NCBI GenBank assembly: GCA_016934645.1
Contig: JAFGSL010000382.1
Span: 1 to 33,242, forward strand
Length of the DNA: 33,242 nt
Direction of reading: 5' to 3'
From: Anaerolineae bacterium
GTDB lineage: Bacteria > Chloroflexota > Anaerolineae > B4-G1 > SLSP01
In this document: positions 29,518 to 33,242 of the stretch, piece after piece
How the letters are laid out: each line of letters opens with the position of its first letter
How positions within the stretch are numbered: position 1 is the stretch's first letter
Notes under the pieces: model-generated
Told to the model about the DNA's origin: nothing
Seen by the model: only the letters and a program-made list of their open reading frames with translations
Database searches by the model: none
Translations under genes and position numbers: made by a program

Positions 29518-30809
29518 ACTGGAAACAGATGATGGAGAAGGCCCGCAAGTTGCTCGCCGATGCCAAGGCATTGATGGAGCAGAATCAGGGCGAAGCGTTC
29601 ACTCAGGAACGCGAGAATCAGATTGATGCGATGCTCAAAGAGTCGGATCAGTGGAAGGAACGCGCAGAGAAGGCGCGTCGGGTCGAGGATGGCCTGGCGT
29701 ATTTCGATGCGCCGGCGCAAGGCCCAGGCACTCCTATCGAGGGCGATGTTCCCCCGGGGATGCAGACGGCAGATGGTAAGGGCGGCGATCTCGACGCCGT
29801 GACCGTGAACGCCGAGTATGGATCGGCATTCCGCAAATACCTGCGCGGCGGCGCAACGTTCCTCTCCCAGAAGGAGTTGAGCGTGCTGCGACGTGGGTAT
29901 ATCGAGAACAAGGTTCTTTCGACGAATACTGGCGCCGCCGGCGCTTTCCTGGCCCCCGCCGATTTTATGGCGGTGATGGTTGAGGAGCTGGGCAATCGCG
30001 CGATGATGCGTGATGAAGTGACGACTATGCCGTGCAGCGGCTCGTACCTGGAGATGCCTAAGGTCGAGGGCAACAGCACCTACGGCGGCATCTATCCGAA
30101 CGGGATTGTGTGGACATGGGTGAACAGCCCGATGGGCGAGGACGACGGCGACGTTGACCCAACGTTTGGGCTGTTGCGCATCCCGATGCACGACGCTACC
30201 GTGAAGACGCGGCTCGGCCTGGGCCTGGTCGAGGATTCGGCCGTTGACATCGAGAGCGCACTGCCTCGTTGGTATGGCGAGGCGTGGGGTATCCAGGAGG
30301 ATTACGTGATCTTGCGCGGCACCGGCAACGGAATGCCGTTGGGGCTCCTAGAGGACACTGACATAACCGGGACCTACTACGTGGAAACTGCCTCTAGTGG
30401 CATAGTCAAGGCCGACGATCTGATTGACCTGGTGTATGGCCTCGAAGAGCAGTACGCGGCCAATGCCAAGTTCGTCACGAGCCGGGCAAACTTGAAGGCG
30501 GTGCGCAAGCTCAAGGATGGCAGCGGTAATTACATCTGGGAACCGGGCATCGCCGCCGGCGAGCCGGATACATTGTTGGGGTACCCAGTTGTGCAGAATG
30601 CGTGGGCTCCGGCTATCGCGGCCAGCGCGTTCCCCTTTGTGTTCGGCGATCTGAAGCGGTATGGCCTCGGTGAGCGCAAGCAGATGACGTTCATCGTGAT
30701 CCGCGAGAAGTACATTGAGGAGCTGAAGATCGGGTACATGGGTCATGTGCGCGTCGGTGGCCAGGCTTTGATCTCGCGCGCCTTCCGGGTTCTGAAGATC
30801 AAGGCGTAG
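29514..30809 (+). CDS. Major capsid protein, HK97 fold
   Basis: 431 residues, start overlapping the protease stop. A helical N-terminal delta-like region (about 1-75) is followed by the HK97 core: YLRGGATFLSQ, GGIYPNGIVWTW, then AWGIQEDYVILRGTGNGMPLGLL and VRVGGQALISRAFRVLKI at the end. Fold, length and place after the protease agree. It builds the icosahedral shell. The protease probably removes the N-terminal helix. Confidence 0.92.
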   Translation: MNWKQMMEKARKLLADAKALMEQNQGEAFTQERENQIDAMLKESDQWKERAEKARRVEDGLAYFDAPAQGPGTPIEGDVPPGMQTADGKGGDLDAVTVNAEYGSAFRKYLRGGATFLSQKELSVLRRGYIENKVLSTNTGAAGAFLAPADFMAVMVEELGNRAMMRDEVTTMPCSGSYLEMPKVEGNSTYGGIYPNGIVWTWVNSPMGEDDGDVDPTFGLLRIPMHDATVKTRLGLGLVEDSAVDIESALPRWYGEAWGIQEDYVILRGTGNGMPLGLLEDTDITGTYYVETASSGIVKADDLIDLVYGLEEQYAANAKFVTSRANLKAVRKLKDGSGNYIWEPGIAAGEPDTLLGYPVVQNAWAPAIAASAFPFVFGDLKRYGLGERKQMTFIVIREKYIEELKIGYMGHVRVGGQALISRAFRVLKIKA

Positions 30810-30838
30810 GATCGAACGTTTAACAGCGGTTTATGAAG

Positions 30839-30884
30839 CGTGTTGAGAGTCGCAGTTCCTCTCCCTTTGGCGACTCTCAACACG
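30839..30884 (+). terminator. 15-bp hairpin after the capsid gene
   Basis: Arms 30839-30853 and 30870-30884 pair perfectly around a 16-base loop. Without a T run it may be a pause or processing site that gives the capsid mRNA stability, or a leaky terminator. Just upstream is TTAACAGCGGTTTA (30820-30833). Confidence 0.5.
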
Positions 30885-30933
30885 GGATAGTTTCAGTTAA
30901 TACAGGTTAACGGCAACTTTTTGGAGGTGTGCT

Positions 30934-31383
30934 GTGGATCGAGCGCTTTTGAGTGAACACAATGCCGTGGATGCGTTACTGCTGCCGCAGACGTTGACGG
31001 TGGCTGCGCATACTGCTACGGACATTTCGGTGAAAGGCTATACCCGGGCTATGTTGAAGCTGGCCCTGGGGGCGGCGGCGTCCGGGGCTACGATTGACGT
31101 GGTGGTGAGCCACGCAACGGCAGCCGGTGGGACTTATGCCACGTTGTTCACGGCGACGCAGTTGACGGAAGCCGGAGGCGACGACGAGAAAGTCCATTAC
31201 CTGGATATTGATCTGCTTAACCCCAACATTCGCAACTATTTGAAGGTAGTCGTGACGGTGGGGACGGATACGGTGCTCGGGTATTTGGAGATCGAGCTTT
31301 CTGGCGCGCGTGAAGAGGCCGTGACTCAACCGGATATGGAAGCGCTGGCCGGAACGTGGGCGACGGGGATCATCCCCAGTTAA
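30934..31383 (+). CDS. Decoration or head-completion protein
   Basis: 149 residues from GTG 30934, with GGAGG about six bases upstream. It is beta-rich with Thr/Ala/Gly, LSG-type turns and no Cys. Its location directly after the major capsid gene and terminator hairpin is where head-decoration or head-to-tail connector proteins occur. The family is not recognised. Confidence 0.55.
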   Translation: MDRALLSEHNAVDALLLPQTLTVAAHTATDISVKGYTRAMLKLALGAAASGATIDVVVSHATAAGGTYATLFTATQLTEAGGDDEKVHYLDIDLLNPNIRNYLKVVVTVGTDTVLGYLEIELSGAREEAVTQPDMEALAGTWATGIIPS

Positions 31384-31393
31384 GAATTGAACC

Positions 31394-31424
31394 GGGGACC
31401 GGCTCGCCGGTCCCCAGGGATTTT
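31394..31424 (+). terminator. GC-rich terminator hairpin
   Basis: GGGGACCGGC (31394-31403) pairs with GCCGGTCCCC (31406-31415) around TC, with TTTT following at 31421-31424. A compact terminator between structural genes. Confidence 0.6.
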
Positions 31425-31427
31425 ATG

Positions 31428-31441
31428 ATTACGCGCGTAAT
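31428..31441. repeat. ATTACGCGCGTAAT palindrome, copy 3 (exact)
   Basis: Exact copy in the spacer between the decoration-like protein and the next gene, just after the terminator hairpin. It is the only exact copy outside genes. Confidence 0.6.
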
Positions 31442-31459
31442 GGCGCGGGGAGGTGCTCT

Positions 31460-31945
31460 GTGTTGGACCTGATCAAGCTGACAGGCGCGCGCCAGACCCG
31501 GGACGGGTTGGCGTTGCGAGTGAATGTGGTCGCGCGGGTGTATGACGCCGTCGGGCGATTGTTGAAAGAAGAGCGGATGCACAACCTTATCCCCACAGTG
31601 GGCTTGGAGCATGTTGCGGCGCTGCTGGAAGACGCCACGGCCGTGACCGAGATGGGGTACGGTGGAGTAGGCACCGGGACGACGCCGGCGGCCGCCGGCG
31701 ATACGGCCCTGGAGACGCCGTTGGGGTCGCGGGTCGCGTTAACGTCGCGGGTACGTTCTGGCGCGCAGACGACGTATACGTTCTCTGTAACCGGCCTGAC
31801 CGGCGCGGTGACAGAGACGATCATCGCTAACGATCCCAGCGCCGGGGATATTTTGGCGCGTGTGGTGCATGGGGCTTTCAATTTGACGCCGTCTGTCACA
31901 CTGACCTATGACTGGACGGTGACGGTTGCGGACGATGGGGTGTAG
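31460..31945 (+). CDS. Beta-rich structural protein, hypothetical
   Basis: 161 residues from GTG 31460, with GGAGG upstream. A helical start is followed by beta strands with Thr/Gly repeats (GTGTTPAAAGDTALETP, YTFSVTGLTGAVTET). The composition fits a tail, fibre base or neck protein. Its stop lies in the stem of the terminator at 31934-31965. The family is not recognised. Confidence 0.55.
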   Translation: MLDLIKLTGARQTRDGLALRVNVVARVYDAVGRLLKEERMHNLIPTVGLEHVAALLEDATAVTEMGYGGVGTGTTPAAAGDTALETPLGSRVALTSRVRSGAQTTYTFSVTGLTGAVTETIIANDPSAGDILARVVHGAFNLTPSVTLTYDWTVTVADDGV

Positions 31946-31965
31946 GCGAATGCCTACACCCCATC
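31934..31965 (+). terminator. 14-bp hairpin at the gene end
   Basis: Arms 31934-31947 and 31952-31965 pair perfectly around GAAT, with only TT after it. The stop codon of the preceding gene is in the 5' arm. A strong hairpin, but a weak terminator by U content. Confidence 0.55.
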
Positions 31966-31984
31966 TTATGAAGTGAGGTGAGCT

Positions 31985-33007
31985 ATGGCTAGTTTTCCTG
32001 GTTCGGTAACTCCCGGAAACGGAACGTTGGTTGATTTGAGCGATTTCTGGACGGCTGCAAGAGCGAACTTGTTGAATGATGAATTGATTGCCGTGGAGAT
32101 GGCGGGGCTGCGGATGCATTTTGGAGATGGGAGCGATGGGGCTGTGGATATGGATGGAGTGAATACGTTCGCGGCGTTCGCGACGTTAAGCGAATCTACC
32201 TATACGCTGATTCGTGACATCTATCCGTCCGCATTGACAGTACGCGCCGGCGTGACCTTAAAGACGTCCGGATTTAAGGTCTTTTGTGCCGGCATCGTAA
32301 CAATAGAGGCCACTGGCGCCATCTCAAATAGCGGTGAGGATGGATCAAATGCATCTGGAACAACTGGTGGAACTGCGGGGGCGAGCGGCGGCGGTGGATC
32401 AACAAAAACTCCACCGGCGGCTAAAGATGGCGCGAATGGATATGACGCTGGTTCCACTGGCGCATCGGAGCCTATAAGCGCCGGTGGATTGAATGGTCTC
32501 AATGGGGGAATCGGGGGAGCCTTCCCTGGTGGCTTCGGGGGAACAGCTACTGCATTACCTGTTGCTGATGGTGGAATTCGAAATTTGACCACGCTGGCAT
32601 TATGGCGTGCATTTTCCGCTTCGGCGGTCGTTTCATTTGGCTATCATGCCGGGAATGGCGGTGCTGGCGCAGGAAACGCAGACGAGGGTTCACCCGGTGC
32701 AGGCGGCGGCGGCGGTGGCAACGGCGGCTATCTCGTTATATTTGCCCCTGTAATTTCGAATGATGGGAGTATCCAGGCTATTGGGGGAGACGGTGGAAAT
32801 GGATCAAATGCTACTGGCGATGGATCAGGAGGAGGAGGAGGCACAGGCGGGAATGGCGGTCTGATCGCAATCGCGTGCCTAGTCTATAGTGGAAATACTC
32901 CCGTCGTGGCAGGGGGAACCGGTGGCGACGGCGGAACCGGCGGTCCATCCGGGCAAAGTGGCCTTACTGGGTACGACGGACTTGTTATTGAGTTGAAGCC
33001 GGCATAG
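31985..33007 (+). CDS. Glycine-rich tail or adhesin protein
   Basis: 340 residues. The N-terminal third is a normal beta/helix domain; residues about 115-330 are dominated by Gly in runs (GGTGG, GGGGGN, GGNGG, GGIGG) spaced with short hydrophobic strands. This resembles poly-glycine helix bundles of phage adhesins such as gp38 of S16 and related tail tips, whose variable loops bind the host receptor. The C-terminus closes with VIELKPA. It should sit at the tail fibre tip. Confidence 0.7.
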   Translation: MASFPGSVTPGNGTLVDLSDFWTAARANLLNDELIAVEMAGLRMHFGDGSDGAVDMDGVNTFAAFATLSESTYTLIRDIYPSALTVRAGVTLKTSGFKVFCAGIVTIEATGAISNSGEDGSNASGTTGGTAGASGGGGSTKTPPAAKDGANGYDAGSTGASEPISAGGLNGLNGGIGGAFPGGFGGTATALPVADGGIRNLTTLALWRAFSASAVVSFGYHAGNGGAGAGNADEGSPGAGGGGGGNGGYLVIFAPVISNDGSIQAIGGDGGNGSNATGDGSGGGGGTGGNGGLIAIACLVYSGNTPVVAGGTGGDGGTGGPSGQSGLTGYDGLVIELKPA

Positions 33008-33011
33008 GGCG

Positions 33012-33242
33012 ATGGCTGTTATTGGATTGAATGCAGTCGGTGGAGCGCCGTTGGGAAAGCATCTTCTGGGGACGGTGGCGCTTTTACAAGAAGGGATCGT
33101 TATGAGCGATACTTTCCCGGCTTTCATCGTGGGTATTGACGATGGGTTGGTGTTAAGTGATGCACCGATTGAGTCATTGGATGTGCCTCTCAATGATGGA
33201 CTGGTATTAAGCGATGCGCCGGCGCCAGCGTTGAACGTGCCA
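33012..33242 (+). CDS. Partial repeat protein, cut by the window end
   Basis: ATG 33012, five bases past the previous stop, opens 77 residues to the window edge. From about residue 45 the motif DDGLVLSDAP recurs (NDGLVLSDAP), as in long beta-repeat tail or surface proteins. The full length and family are unknown. Confidence 0.5.
   Translation, partial: MAVIGLNAVGGAPLGKHLLGTVALLQEGIVMSDTFPAFIVGIDDGLVLSDAPIESLDVPLNDGLVLSDAPAPALNVP

Noticed and set aside
1..33242. CRISPR array, insertion sequence or retroelement
   Set aside because: No evenly spaced repeat-spacer pattern, no transposase and no reverse transcriptase motif was seen.

Overview
The window reads as the left two thirds of a temperate, HK97-type tailed phage (free genome or prophage), probably of a Chloroflexota host such as Anaerolineae. 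The host call is an inference. It rests on long Thr-Pro linkers of the TPTPT kind, a protein with an Ig-like domain resembling the NBR1-type domain often seen in Chloroflexota, an effector-associated-like domain, and GC-rich coding sequence.

Layout. (1) 1-1040: a truncated membrane-protein gene, a small excisionase-like gene behind a near-consensus promoter, and a 42-base piece that looks like the 3' half of a tRNA-Arg(TCG) gene. That piece is the best candidate attachment core. (2) 1042-3209: a leftward block of a small basic membrane protein, a large membrane-anchored Thr/Pro Ig-like protein and a CI-like XRE repressor, ending at a switch region with repeated TTCCA-N4-TGGAA operators. (3) 3210-7600: an early rightward operon with a ribbon-helix-helix protein, two complete tyrosine recombinases and a tRNA-Thr(CGT) gene between them. 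(4) 7597-10106: small accessory genes, a PD-(D/E)XK nuclease and a Cas4/RecB-like nuclease split by a +1 frameshift. (5) 10123-16448: a DNA maintenance block with two ParB-like proteins carrying Cys clusters, a ParM/Alp-like actin ATPase, a ParR-like protein followed by paired palindromes that could be its centromere, and an FtsK/TraB-type ATPase. (6) 17155-18799: a DnaD-like initiator gene with an iteron cluster inside it (lambda-O-like organisation), then a DnaC-like helicase loader. (7) 19340-21044: a possible structured RNA, a 34-residue ORF with its own promoter and terminator, a membrane coiled-coil protein with an effector-associated-like domain, and an M23 endopeptidase. (8) 21041-33242: candidate small terminase, large terminase, HK97 portal, MuF minor head protein, two paralogous membrane-anchored beta-rich proteins, protease, major capsid protein, probable decoration and connector proteins, a glycine-rich adhesin, and a repeat protein cut by the window edge.

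Genes are tightly packed with ATGA-type overlaps, so most are probably co-transcribed rightward. The combination is unusual: integration functions (two integrases, tRNA-derived core) sit beside plasmid-type segregation functions (actin, ParR, two ParBs, FtsK). A palindrome, ATTACGCGCGTAAT, is scattered over the window in three exact and three near copies, and is a natural candidate for the ParB or another genome-wide binding site. All function calls come from reading motifs by eye; no database search was run.
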